Positions 25,237-35,384 of a stretch of DNA of 64,000 nt are shown piece by piece. Where the stretch lies: contig NZ_PZKE01000001.1 in NCBI RefSeq assembly GCF_003034965.1, forward strand, positions 186,001 to 250,000, read 5' to 3'. The first letter of the stretch is position 1, and every line of letters begins with the position of its first letter. This DNA comes from Fuscovulum blasticum DSM 2131 (GTDB lineage: Bacteria; Pseudomonadota; Alphaproteobacteria; Rhodobacterales; Rhodobacteraceae). The translations under genes were made by a program, and so were the position numbers. The notes beneath the pieces are model-generated. The model was not told the DNA's origin, did no database searches, and saw only the letters and a list, made by a program, of their open reading frames with translations.

Positions 25237-26025
25237 TCAGCACATATCTGCCAACATCGATTCCAAGACTGCCACATCCGTGGGATTGTTCAATTCCCAG
25301 AATTTGCGGCCACGGGCCTCGACCTCGACACAAAGGACGCGGCGGCCCTGTTCAAGAAAGCGAAGCTGTTCCAGACCTTCCAGCGTTTCCAGCGGGCCGA
25401 CCGGCCAGCCGGAATAGGCGGCAAGGGCGGCGGGGCGATAGGCATAGACGCCCACATGGTGAAAGACCGGGGTCGGCTCATCATCGGCATAGTCGCGGCC
25501 GGTGTAGGGGATGACCTCTTTCGAGAAGTAGAGCGCGCGGCCACCCTGCCCGAAAACAGCGGTGGTTCCACCAACGCGCCCGGCGCGGCGGTCGGCGCGG
25601 AACCCCGACAGGGCGGCCCCGTCGCAGCGCAGGACAGGCGTGGCGATGTCGGCCTGCGAATCGGCGGCAAGACCGGCGACCAGATCCTCGACGAACCACG
25701 GCGGGGTCAGCGGCGCGTCGCCCTGAAGGTTCACGATCACATCAAAGCCGGGCAGGTGCGTCGCCACCTCGGCCACGCGCTCGGTTCCGTTGCGCGCGTC
25801 GGAGGAGGTCATCACCACCTCGGCGCCGAAAGCGCGGGCGTGGTCGGCAATCCGGTCGTCATCGGTGGCAACGACAACGCGGTCGATGCCCCGGACGGCC
25901 ATCGCTGCCTCCCAGCTTCGGCGAATCAGGGTCTTGTCACCATCGGGGCCCCGCAGGGAAACCAGCGGTTTGCCCGGATACCGGGTGCTGGCATAGCGGG
26001 CGGGGATGGCGATCAGCGTCTTCAT
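25237..26025 (-). CDS. kdsB: 3-deoxy-manno-octulosonate cytidylyltransferase (CMP-Kdo synthetase)
   Basis: 262 aa with IAIPARYASTRYPGKPL (nucleotide loop), VVVATDDDRIADH, NLQGDAPL and HHVGVYAYRPAAL, all characteristic of KdsB/KpsU. It activates Kdo for lipopolysaccharide core or for the Kdo linker of capsular polysaccharide. Its ATG overlaps the cysQ stop by 4 nt. LNNPTDV near the C-terminus is also family-typical. Its place in a glycan block with an exporter permease leaves a KpsU-like capsule role open. Confidence 0.94.
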   Translation of the reverse strand: MKTLIAIPARYASTRYPGKPLVSLRGPDGDKTLIRRSWEAAMAVRGIDRVVVATDDDRIADHARAFGAEVVMTSSDARNGTERVAEVATHLPGFDVIVNLQGDAPLTPPWFVEDLVAGLAADSQADIATPVLRCDGAALSGFRADRRAGRVGGTTAVFGQGGRALYFSKEVIPYTGRDYADDEPTPVFHHVGVYAYRPAALAAYSGWPVGPLETLEGLEQLRFLEQGRRVLCVEVEARGRKFWELNNPTDVAVLESMLADMC

Positions 26026-26795
26026 TTCAGCACCACACCGGGGGCATGGGCGATGAAATGGGGGTTGTCCCAGCCGGGTTTGCCATAGGTCAGCGGCGTG
26101 TGGTCATCAAAGCGCACGCAGATGCCGCCCGCCCCGCGCAGCACGGCATCGCCGGCGGCGGTGTCCCATTCCATGGTGCGGCCAAGCCGGGGGTAAAGGT
26201 CGGCCTCGCCCGTGGCGACAAGACAGAACTTGAGGCTGGAACCGGCGCTGCGGGAATCCTTCACCGCGTAACGGTTGATGTATTCGTCGGTTGCCGCATC
26301 GCGATGGGATTTCGACGCCACCACCATCAGCGCGGCATTGTCCGGCGTTGCCACGCGCAGCGGGCGCAGGCTGCCATCTGCCAGTTCTTCAACAGAAGTT
26401 CCGTCGGCCAGGGTGTAGAACAGCCGCCCCTGCGCCGGCGCATAGACCACGCCCCGGACCGGCACGCCGTTTTCGACATAGGCGATGTTCACGGTGAAAT
26501 CGCCGCGGCGCTGGACGAATTCCTTGGTGCCATCCAGCGGATCGACGATCAGGAAGGTGGCCGCCTGAAGGGCATGGCTGTCGGCCTGTTCCTCGGTGAT
26601 GAGGGGAAGATCGGGAAAGGCGGCCCGCAGCCCGGCGGAAATCAGGGCATCGGCCGCTTCGTCGGCCTCGGTCACGGGCGAGGCATCGCCCTTGGCGCGC
26701 ACCTCGAAATCGGGGCCGTTATAGACCTCAAGGATACGATCCCCCGCCTCAAGCGCCAGTTGGCGAAGGATGGGGATAAGGTGATTGTGATCCAT
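26022..26795 (-). CDS. cysQ: 3'(2'),5'-bisphosphate nucleotidase
   Basis: 257-aa inositol-monophosphatase-family enzyme that hydrolyses 3'-phosphoadenosine 5'-phosphate (PAP) to AMP. Metal-site motifs are ITEEQADS, VDPLDGTKEF and the C-terminal EWDTAAGDAVLRGAGG. PAP is the by-product of sulfotransferases and of PAPS reduction. It is the first gene of the minus-strand run that ends with a sulfotransferase, which suggests a functional link, though CysQ also serves general sulfur assimilation. Confidence 0.93.
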   Translation of the reverse strand: MDHNHLIPILRQLALEAGDRILEVYNGPDFEVRAKGDASPVTEADEAADALISAGLRAAFPDLPLITEEQADSHALQAATFLIVDPLDGTKEFVQRRGDFTVNIAYVENGVPVRGVVYAPAQGRLFYTLADGTSVEELADGSLRPLRVATPDNAALMVVASKSHRDAATDEYINRYAVKDSRSAGSSLKFCLVATGEADLYPRLGRTMEWDTAAGDAVLRGAGGICVRFDDHTPLTYGKPGWDNPHFIAHAPGVVLK

Positions 26796-26906
26796 GGGTC
26801 TCTCCTTGTTGCCTTAGACGGGCCGGGCCCTTATCCTCTGCCGGCAACGGATCGGCAAGAAGTCCCGCTTAGGCTGGGGGCCACAGGACAGGCGAAAAGG
26901 CACGGG

Positions 26907-27731
26907 ATGTTCCGACCGCAGGCAACCAGACTCTCGCATATGAGAACCGGGTTCGAGCTTCTCGAACTCATCTATCATTCCACGGCGCGCGCCTTGCGCA
27001 AGAACTACAGCAATGCGGTTCTTGGCCTGGTGATGGAGGTGGTGAACGCCGCCTTGATGGTGACCGTCTTCGTGGCAATGTTCCACATTCTGGGGTTGCG
27101 GCGCGTCGCGATCCGCGGGGATTTCGTGCTTTACGTCATGTCGGGCGTGTTCATGTTCCGCGCCCATGCCGCCGCGATCGGCGCTGTTTCCGGCGCGGAC
27201 GGTCAGGCCTCGGCGATGATGATGCACGCGCCGATGAACCCCATCGTCGCGGTCACCTCGGCGGCACTGGCATCGCTGTACCGGCAGATCTTTTCGGGCG
27301 CGATCATTCTGCTGTTCTACCACACCCTGTTTGAGCCGATCACGATCAGAGACCCGGTCCCCGCGCTGGGGATGGTTCTGCTGGCCTGGTGGACGGGCGC
27401 CGCCATCGGGCTGATCTTCTATTCGGCAACCCCGTGGCAGCCGGAATTCTTTGGCGTCGCCTCAAAAATCTATCAGCGGGTGAACATGATCGCGAGCGGC
27501 AAGATGGTGGTGGCCAATATGACGGCGGCACCGCTCAGGGCGCTGTTCGACTGGAACCCACTGTTTCACATCATTGACCAGACGCGCGGTTTCATTTTCC
27601 TGAACTACAACCCGCATTTCACCTCGATGGTCTATCCGATAAAGGTGGGAATGGTCTGTGTGGTCATCGGGTTGATGATCGAATTCTTCACCCGCGGGCA
27701 TATCTCGGCAAGCTGGGGCAAGCGTCGATGA
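26907..27731 (+). CDS. ABC-2 type polysaccharide export permease (KpsM/Wzm-like)
   Basis: 274-aa inner-membrane protein with about six helices and the ABC-2 pattern of polysaccharide exporters (an N-terminal LIYHSTARALRKNYSNAVLG segment before TM1; GKMVVANMTAAPLRALFDWNPLFHIIDQTRGFIFLNYNPH near the end). ATG 26907 has AAAAGG 7 nt upstream. A long open frame continues upstream to 26046, but that part is antisense to cysQ. It is divergent from the glycan block. No ATP-binding partner (KpsT/Wzt) lies next to it, so the ATPase must be elsewhere. It ends in a 4-nt overlap with the SH3-domain gene. Confidence 0.78.
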   Translation: MFRPQATRLSHMRTGFELLELIYHSTARALRKNYSNAVLGLVMEVVNAALMVTVFVAMFHILGLRRVAIRGDFVLYVMSGVFMFRAHAAAIGAVSGADGQASAMMMHAPMNPIVAVTSAALASLYRQIFSGAIILLFYHTLFEPITIRDPVPALGMVLLAWWTGAAIGLIFYSATPWQPEFFGVASKIYQRVNMIASGKMVVANMTAAPLRALFDWNPLFHIIDQTRGFIFLNYNPHFTSMVYPIKVGMVCVVIGLMIEFFTRGHISASWGKRR

Positions 27732-28339
27732 TCCGCGCACTGGCTTTGCTTGTGGCGCTGTCGGCCCTGCCGGCGCAGGCAGACGATCTGCCGGCGCTTT
27801 ACGATGTGACAGGCGTGGCCGCCGGCGATGTGCTGAACATCCGCGCCGAACCTTCGGCGCGGGCGCAGGTGGTGGCAACGCTGCGCCCGAACACGCGCGG
27901 GGTCGAGGTGGTGGAACTGTCCGGCACCTGGGGCAAGGTGAACACCGGCGAAGGCGTCGGCTACGCCTCGATGACCTATCTGCGCCGCGCGGGCGCCGGC
28001 AGTTGGGCCAGCCTTGACCTGCCCCTGCACTGCCACGGAACCGAGCCGTTCTGGGGCCTGACCTATGACCCGGTGGCCGGCACCGCCACGCTGGATGACC
28101 CCGAAACCGGCAAGACGGCCCTGCCTGTTACGGCGCGCTGGGGAATTCAGCCCGGATCAAACCTGGTTGCCCTTGGCGCAACGGGCATGACGGCGGTCTT
28201 GCGCGGGGCCGCCTGTTCGGACGGCATGTCCGACAACGCCTTCGGCCTGGCGCTGGATGTGTTCCTGACGGGCCAGACGCCCGACGGTCCGGCAAGTTCG
28301 CGGCACCTGACCGGCTGCTGTTCGCTGGCCCGGCCCTGA
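27728..28339 (+). CDS. Secreted SH3-domain protein with COG3650-type C-terminal domain
   Basis: 203 aa. Signal peptide 1-18 (MIRALALLVALSALPAQA). A bacterial SH3 domain (about 24-86: VLNIRAEPSARAQVVATL and WGKVNTGEGVGYASMTYL). A C-terminal domain with the COG3650 hallmark CHGTEPFWGL and several cysteines (CHG, ACSDGMSD, TGCC). It is probably periplasmic and may bind cell wall. Its start overlaps the exporter permease by 4 nt, so the two are coupled, which hints at a role at the envelope alongside polysaccharide export. The actual function is unknown. Confidence 0.75.
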   Translation: MIRALALLVALSALPAQADDLPALYDVTGVAAGDVLNIRAEPSARAQVVATLRPNTRGVEVVELSGTWGKVNTGEGVGYASMTYLRRAGAGSWASLDLPLHCHGTEPFWGLTYDPVAGTATLDDPETGKTALPVTARWGIQPGSNLVALGATGMTAVLRGAACSDGMSDNAFGLALDVFLTGQTPDGPASSRHLTGCCSLARP

Positions 28340-28347
28340 GCGGCGGA

Positions 28348-28962
28348 TCAGACTGCCGTCACGACCCGGCAGGTCAGGTTGATGCGCCCGCCCTGCGGCA
28401 GCAGGGTTGAAGACGCGGGGCGGATGCGGTCAACCCCGTGCCAGGCCAACCGCGCCGACCCGCCCATCAGAACCACATCGCCGGATCGCAGCCAGAAACT
28501 TTGCGTGCCTTCGCTGCGATCGGCCCCGCCGATGCGGAACAGCGCGTCGTCGCCCAGGCTGACGGACAGGACGGGGAATGAGAAATCGCCTTCGTCGCGG
28601 TCCTGATGCAGGCCCATCCGGGCGCCGGAATCGTAGAAGTTGACAAGGCAACAGTCCGGATCGCGGGAAAGCCCGGTCAGATTACGCCAGATGGCCAGCA
28701 CCGCCGGGGGGATCGGCGGCCAGGCCGCCCCCGAAGGATGCTGCGGCTGATACCTGTACCCGCGCCGGTCGGTCACCCAGCCCAGCCGCCCGGCGGCGGT
28801 CATCCGAACGCTCATCTGCCGGCCGCCGGGGGTGACGGGTGTGACGAAAGGCGCCGCTTCCGCCACCTTGCGCAGGTCGGCCACCAGCGATTCCTGTGCC
28901 GGGCGATCAAGATAGCCCGGCCAGACGTGCAGGCCCCTGATCTGAAAAGCCCCGGTTGCCAT
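28348..28962 (-). CDS. alkB: Alpha-ketoglutarate-dependent DNA dealkylase AlkB
   Basis: 204-aa Fe(II)/2-oxoglutarate dioxygenase that repairs 1-methyladenine and 3-methylcytosine. The iron ligands are His119 and Asp121 (LHQDRDE) and His175 (LAWHGVDRI). Arg193 and Arg199 (RINLTCR) bind 2-oxoglutarate. The substrate lid WVTDRRGYRY (62-71) is also present. It is convergent with the SH3 gene (8 nt gap) and divergent from dnaK. Confidence 0.93.
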   Translation of the reverse strand: MATGAFQIRGLHVWPGYLDRPAQESLVADLRKVAEAAPFVTPVTPGGRQMSVRMTAAGRLGWVTDRRGYRYQPQHPSGAAWPPIPPAVLAIWRNLTGLSRDPDCCLVNFYDSGARMGLHQDRDEGDFSFPVLSVSLGDDALFRIGGADRSEGTQSFWLRSGDVVLMGGSARLAWHGVDRIRPASSTLLPQGGRINLTCRVVTAV

Positions 28963-29004
28963 CGTAATCCCCGAAAATTCGCAACAGACATTGGTGCCAG
29001 ACCG

Positions 29005-29035
29005 TTGCAGGGCCGAATACGCCCGCCTATATACG
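29005..29035 (+). promoter_or_regulatory. Candidate RpoH (heat-shock sigma) promoter of dnaK
   Basis: TTGCAG (29005-29010), 15-17 nt, then CCTATATACG (29026-29035), which matches the alphaproteobacterial RpoH -10 pattern CYTATNTNNG at every defined position. The 5' leader would be about 110 nt. No CIRCE element is visible, in line with RpoH rather than HrcA control of dnaK in this group. Confidence 0.6.
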
Positions 29036-29147
29036 CCCAGTCAAGCGGTCCGGTGCCAGACATCGGGCCAAAACCATACCCCGGCCGGGGGTGCCGAATA
29101 CGCAGGGCCCCTGTCCGGTGCATCGCCTGAATGAAAGGGATACGCAC

Positions 29148-31058
<1,911 letters not shown>

Positions 31059-31066
31059 TTCCGCTT

Positions 31067-31114
31067 GAACCGGAACGGGGGGCGGTTCGGCAACGAGCCG
31101 CCCCCTCCCGGTTC
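31067..31114 (+). other. Large stem-loop between dnaK and dnaJ
   Basis: An outer 7-bp stem GAACCGG / CCGGTTC (31067-31073, 31108-31114) and an inner 8-bp stem GGGGGCGG / CCGCCCCC (31078-31085, 31098-31105) with small bulges. No T-run follows, so it is probably a partial terminator or mRNA stabiliser that sets a higher DnaK:DnaJ ratio. Confidence 0.6.
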
Positions 31115-31131
31115 AGGACAGGGGTTTTGCG

Positions 31132-32280
31132 ATGGCAAAACGCGATTTCTACGAGGTGCTGGGGGTTGCGCGCGGCGCTTCGCCCGACGAGATCAAGAAA
31201 GCCTATCGCCAGAAGGCGAAAGAGCTGCACCCCGACCGCAATTCCCAGAATCCTCAGGCCGAGGCCCAGTTCAAGGAAGTGAACGAGGCCTATGACGTTC
31301 TGAAGGATGAACAGAAGAAGGCGGCCTATGACCGCTTTGGCCATGGCGCCTTTGAAGGCGGCATGGGCGGCGGCGGTCCGCGCGGCGGGTTCCAGCAGGG
31401 CGATTTCGCCAGCGCGTTTTCGGACGTGTTCGAAGACCTGTTCGGCGATTTCATGGGCCGGGGCGGCGGCGGTGGTGGCGGGCGCAGCCGGGCGCAGCGC
31501 GGGTCTGACCTGCGCTACAACCTGCGCGTCAGCCTGGAAGAGGCCTGGAAGGGCGTTCAGAAAACCATCAACGTGCCCACGTCGGTGCAATGCGACACCT
31601 GCCACGGCACCGGGGCCGAAGGCGGCGCCGAGCCGGTCACCTGCCCCACCTGTTCGGGCATGGGCAAGGTGCGGGCGCAGCAGGGCTTTTTCACCGTCGA
31701 ACGCACCTGCCCCACCTGCAACGGCATGGGCCAGATCATCAAGAACCCCTGCAAGACCTGCCACGGCGCGGGCCGGGTTGAACGTGAGCGGACCCTGTCG
31801 GTGAACATTCCTTCGGGCGTGGAAACCGGCACCCGCATCCGTCTGGCCGGCGAGGGCGAGGCGGGCCTGCGCGGCGGACCGCAGGGCGATCTGTATATCT
31901 TCATCGAGGTGAAGGATCACCCGATCTTCCAGCGCGACGGCGTGCACCTGTTCTGCCGCGTGCCGATCTCGATGCCCTCGGCCGCCCTGGGGGGTGAGGT
32001 CGAGGTGCCCACCATCGACGGGGGCAGCGCGCGGGTGAAGGTGCCGGCCGGTGCCCAGTCGGGCAAGCAGATGCGGCTGCGCGGCAAGGGGATGCCGGCG
32101 CTGCGCGGGGCCGGCGTGGGCGACATGGTGATCGAACTGGCGGTGGAAACCCCGGTCAACCTGACCGCGCGGCAGAAAGAGCTGCTGCACGAGTTCGAGC
32201 GGTTGAGCGAGGAAAACAACCCCGAGGGCAGTTCGTTCTTCGCCAAGGTCAAAAGTTTCTGGGACGGGATGAAGGGCTGA
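31132..32280 (+). CDS. dnaJ: Chaperone DnaJ (Hsp40)
   Basis: 382-aa co-chaperone that stimulates DnaK ATPase. It has a J-domain with HPD at 33-35, a Gly/Phe-rich region ([13 protein letters not shown]), and four zinc-binding CxxCxGxG repeats ([32 protein letters not shown]). Two C-terminal beta domains follow. It lies downstream of dnaK in the same transcription unit. Confidence 0.98.
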   Translation: MAKRDFYEVLGVARGASPDEIKKAYRQKAKELHPDRNSQNPQAEAQFKEVNEAYDVLKDEQKKAAYDRFGHGAFEGGMGGGGPRGGFQQGDFASAFSDVFEDLFGDFMGRGGGGGGGRSRAQRGSDLRYNLRVSLEEAWKGVQKTINVPTSVQCDTCHGTGAEGGAEPVTCPTCSGMGKVRAQQGFFTVERTCPTCNGMGQIIKNPCKTCHGAGRVERERTLSVNIPSGVETGTRIRLAGEGEAGLRGGPQGDLYIFIEVKDHPIFQRDGVHLFCRVPISMPSAALGGEVEVPTIDGGSARVKVPAGAQSGKQMRLRGKGMPALRGAGVGDMVIELAVETPVNLTARQKELLHEFERLSEENNPEGSSFFAKVKSFWDGMKG

Positions 32281-32337
32281 CGCCGGGCCAAGCGGCGTTA
32301 ACCCTTCTTTCACCAAGGCTGTGGCAGGCTTTCTGCC

Positions 32338-33105
32338 ATGGCAAACCCCGGCTTCTCAGATGCGCATCTTCCGCTTTTCCCCCCGTCGGGGGATGAGGAT
32401 GAGGCGGCCGGTCATGCGCTGACCGGCCGCCTGCCCAGCTATATTTCCGATCACCGCAAACGGCTGCGCGCCCGCTTCATGGAGGGCGGCGCGCAGGCCA
32501 TGCCGGATTATGAACTGCTGGAACTGCTGCTGTTCCGCGCCATCCCGCGCCAGGATGTCAAGCCGCTGGCCCGGTTGTTGCTGGACACGTTCGGCGATTT
32601 CAACCGCGTCGTGACCGCCTCGGTCCCGCGCCTGATGATGGTCAGGGGCGTGGGCGATGCGGTGGTGCAGGAGCTGAAGATCGTCGAAGCCGCCGCACAG
32701 CGGATGATGCGGGCGCGGGTGATGCACCGGCCGCTGCTGTCAAGCTGGGATGCGCTGCTGGATTACTGCCACACCACCATGGCGCATCGGGAAACCGAAC
32801 AGTTCCGCATCCTGTTTCTTGACCGCAAGAACGTGCTGATCGCGGATGAGGAACAGGCGAAGGGCACGGTGGACCATGTGCCGGTCTATCCGCGTGAAGT
32901 GGTGAAGCGCGCGCTGGAACTGAACGCCAGCGCGTTGATCCTGGTGCACAACCACCCGTCGGGCGACCCCACCCCCAGCGAGGCCGACATCGGCATGACC
33001 GCCCAGGTGCAGGATGCCTGCCAGACGCTGGGGCTTACCCTGCATGACCACCTGATCATCGGCAAATCGCGCGAACTCAGCTTTCGCGCGCAGGGCTATC
33101 TGTAG
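32338..33105 (+). CDS. radC: RadC/JAB-domain protein
   Basis: 255 aa with an N-terminal helix-hairpin-helix region (LLELLLFRAIPRQDVKPLAR, VRGVGDAVVQELK) and a C-terminal JAB/MPN metalloprotease-like domain. The metal motif is EQAKGTVDHVPVYPREVVK...HNHPSGDPTPSEAD. It is historically called a DNA repair protein, but the biochemical role is unsettled. It stands 57 nt after dnaJ on the same strand and may be co-transcribed with it. Confidence 0.9.
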   Translation: MANPGFSDAHLPLFPPSGDEDEAAGHALTGRLPSYISDHRKRLRARFMEGGAQAMPDYELLELLLFRAIPRQDVKPLARLLLDTFGDFNRVVTASVPRLMMVRGVGDAVVQELKIVEAAAQRMMRARVMHRPLLSSWDALLDYCHTTMAHRETEQFRILFLDRKNVLIADEEQAKGTVDHVPVYPREVVKRALELNASALILVHNHPSGDPTPSEADIGMTAQVQDACQTLGLTLHDHLIIGKSRELSFRAQGYL

Positions 33106-33259
33106 CAGCCTGCCGACCCGCATTCCGGCCACCCTTGGGCGAAGTGCGGCAGAACGCCGACTGCGCGGTCGCAACCCTGGATCATGCGCTTGCCGTGCTA
33201 TTTTACCCCCGCATTACACCCGCAAGCGGCCGCCCGAGGGTTGAAGAACGGGCTAAACC

Positions 33260-33280
33260 CGCACCGGGCCGAACGGTGCG
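33260..33280. other. Hairpin between convergent radC and flgI
   Basis: Perfect 7-bp stem CGCACCG / CGGTGCG with a 7-nt loop. It sits in the 189-nt gap between two convergent genes, where terminators are expected, but it has no T-tract on either strand. Confidence 0.3.
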
Positions 33281-33294
33281 CCATGCCTCAATGC

Positions 33295-34383
33295 TTACTG
33301 AATCACGAAATCTGCATGCAGGGCGCCAGCGGCATTGATGCTTTTCAGGATGTCGATCATGTCATAGGGCGCGACACCCAGCGCATTCAGCCCGGCGACC
33401 ACCTCTGACAGGCTGGTGCCGGGGGGAACCTCGGCCAGACCCTTGCCATCGGTTGAAATGTCGGCCGAGCTGCGCGGCACCACCACCGTTTCGCCTTCGG
33501 CAAAGGGATTGGCTTGCACGACCAGCGGGCTTTCCTCAACCCGCAGCGTCAGATTTCCCTGGGCCACCGCAACCCGGCTGATCCGCACATCCGCCCCCAT
33601 GACAATGGTGCCCGACCGCTGGTCCACCACCACGCGCGCCCGGGTTTCCGGTTCGACCAGCAACCCCTCGATCCGGGCCAGCGCATGGGCGGGGGGCAGC
33701 CCGGTTCTTTCCAGATCGAAGGACACTGTTCCCGCATCCAGCATGGTGGCCACGCGCTTGCCGAAAGCGCCGTTGATGACCTTTTCGATCCGGGCCGCAG
33801 TGGTGAAATCCGCGGACTTCAGGGCAAGCCGCACCGATGAGATCGTGGTGAAGTCGAACGGAACCTCCCGTTCGACCCGTGCGCCAGAGGGAATTGTGCC
33901 CGCCGTCGGCACCCCCTGCACGACCCGCGCCGCCTTGCCTTCGGCCGAAATGCCGCCGGCGATGATCGTGCCCTGCGCCACCGCATAGATCTGCCCGTCT
34001 GCCCCGTTCAGCGGCGTCATCACCAATGTCCCGCCCAGCAGGCTTTTGGCATCGCCGATGGCGGATACCGTCACGTCGATCCGGCCGCCCGCCCGCGCAA
34101 AGGGCGGCAGGGTCGCGGTGACGAAGACCGCCGCCACGTTCTTCGGGCGGTACTCCTCTCCGGCGACATTGACACCCAGCCGCTCCAGCAGGTTGGCCAT
34201 GATCTCTTCGGTGAAGGGGGCGTTGCGGATACCGTCGCCGGTGCCGTTCAGCCCGACGACAAGGCCGTAACCGACCAGATCATTGCCGCGCACGCCATCC
34301 ACCTCGACCAGATCCTTGATGCGGACCTGATCGGCCAGCGCGGGCCAGGCCAGGAAAAGAAGGCAAAGGATCAGGCGCAGCAT
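33295..34383 (-). CDS. flgI: Flagellar P-ring protein FlgI
   Basis: 362-aa periplasmic protein that forms the flagellar P-ring around the rod. Signal peptide (MLRLILCLLFLAWPALA). Family features are GVRGNDLVGYGLVVGLNGTGD at the N-terminus, VTATLPPFARAGGRIDVTVSAIGDAKSLLGGTL, and a C-terminal SINAAGALHADFVIQ. ATG 34383 overlaps the flgL stop by 1 nt (GTG 34386 gives a 4-nt overlap). It is the last gene of the motB-flgE-flgK-flgL-flgI run. Confidence 0.95.
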   Translation of the reverse strand: MLRLILCLLFLAWPALADQVRIKDLVEVDGVRGNDLVGYGLVVGLNGTGDGIRNAPFTEEIMANLLERLGVNVAGEEYRPKNVAAVFVTATLPPFARAGGRIDVTVSAIGDAKSLLGGTLVMTPLNGADGQIYAVAQGTIIAGGISAEGKAARVVQGVPTAGTIPSGARVEREVPFDFTTISSVRLALKSADFTTAARIEKVINGAFGKRVATMLDAGTVSFDLERTGLPPAHALARIEGLLVEPETRARVVVDQRSGTIVMGADVRISRVAVAQGNLTLRVEESPLVVQANPFAEGETVVVPRSSADISTDGKGLAEVPPGTSLSEVVAGLNALGVAPYDMIDILKSINAAGALHADFVIQ

Positions 34384-35384
34384 CACAGGTAATCCGTCAG
34401 TTTCAGTTTCGACAGGCGCGAGGTGAGCAGGTAAAGCGATTCAAGCCGCGACTGCAGGTCTTCCAGCCGGGTTGCCGCTTCATAGGGATCGGCCTCGACC
34501 AGACCGTTCCGGGCAAGGCCAAGGGCTGTTTTCTCGGCCTCGTTTCGGGCCCTGGCATCGGCGATGTCCGCCTGCGCCGTGCCGATCCGCGCCGCCAGCG
34601 TTGCCCGCGCGGTGCCGGATGACGCCAGCGAAACGCCGGCGGCCTGCGCAAGCCCGGCCCGCGCATCGGCCTGGCCGGCCAGAAGGCCCCGGTCCAGCAG
34701 CGCAACCGTCGCCAGACCTTTCAACGTGTCGCGAAGGGCGGGGTCCAGCGCGGTGACCGGCAGATCGACGCTGTCACCCGGGGCCACCGGCAGCGCCGCG
34801 CGGGCCGCGCCCCCCTGATACAACGCGGCATATCCGGTGGCGCCATCGAACCAGTCATTGATCGCCGTCTGCGCTCCGGCGGCCGTTGTCACCCCGGTCA
34901 GCGCGGTTTCAAGCGAGGCAAGGATCGTATCGGCATCCGGCAGGGGCGCGGTTTCAGAGACCACGCCGGCAAAGACGCTTTGGTCCGCAAGGCGGGTGTT
35001 GAGCGCGGCGATGGCCGCTTCAAACTTCTGCCGCCCTTCAAGGGTGACAGCCGTCAGGTTTTCCGGCGTCGAAAGGCCCAGATTGCGCAGCAGATTTCCG
35101 GACAGGTCTTCGGCGGCGGTCGAGATGACACCCAGCGCGGTTTGCATCGCTTCGGCCAGAAGACCCGCTTCGGTGGTGATGGCACCATAGCCCCCGATCC
35201 GCGCCAGCGCGTGATCCATCGCCGCAAGCGCAGAGAAATCACCCCCCACCGCCGCGCCGGTATCGGCCTTCTTGCCGGTCGTCATTTCCATCGAGACGCG
35301 CGTCACCTCGGCCCTCAGCGTGGCGCCCTGGCGAAACAGCCCGGCGGTCAGAAAGGCGTTGGCGGCGATCCGGTCCATGGTCAC
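34383..35384 (-). CDS. flgL: Flagellar hook-filament junction protein FlgL (flagellin-like)
   Basis: About 331-333 aa flagellin-homologous protein that joins hook-associated FlgK to the filament. The helical N-terminus (ANAFLTAGLFRQGATLRAEVTRVSMEMTTGKKADT) and C-terminus (AATRLEDLQSRLESLYLLTSRLSKLKLTDYL) make the coiled-coil D0/D1 core. GTG 35384 overlaps the flgK stop by 4 nt; ATG two codons later (35378) is an equal alternative. Divergent FlgL proteins like this are usual in Rhodobacteraceae. Confidence 0.87.
   Translation of the reverse strand: MTMDRIAANAFLTAGLFRQGATLRAEVTRVSMEMTTGKKADTGAAVGGDFSALAAMDHALARIGGYGAITTEAGLLAEAMQTALGVISTAAEDLSGNLLRNLGLSTPENLTAVTLEGRQKFEAAIAALNTRLADQSVFAGVVSETAPLPDADTILASLETALTGVTTAAGAQTAINDWFDGATGYAALYQGGAARAALPVAPGDSVDLPVTALDPALRDTLKGLATVALLDRGLLAGQADARAGLAQAAGVSLASSGTARATLAARIGTAQADIADARARNEAEKTALGLARNGLVEADPYEAATRLEDLQSRLESLYLLTSRLSKLKLTDYL

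Noticed and set aside
26046-26906. N-terminal extension of the exporter permease
   Set aside because: It is antisense to cysQ; ATG 26907 has a good ribosome-binding site and gives the expected 274-aa permease.
29036-29147. A CIRCE (HrcA) element before dnaK
   Set aside because: The inverted repeat TTAGCACTC-N9-GAGTGCTAA or a near match is absent.
33106-33294. Possible tRNA or small RNA between radC and flgI
   Set aside because: Only a single 7-bp hairpin is present; no cloverleaf, T-loop GTTCGANTC or CCA end.
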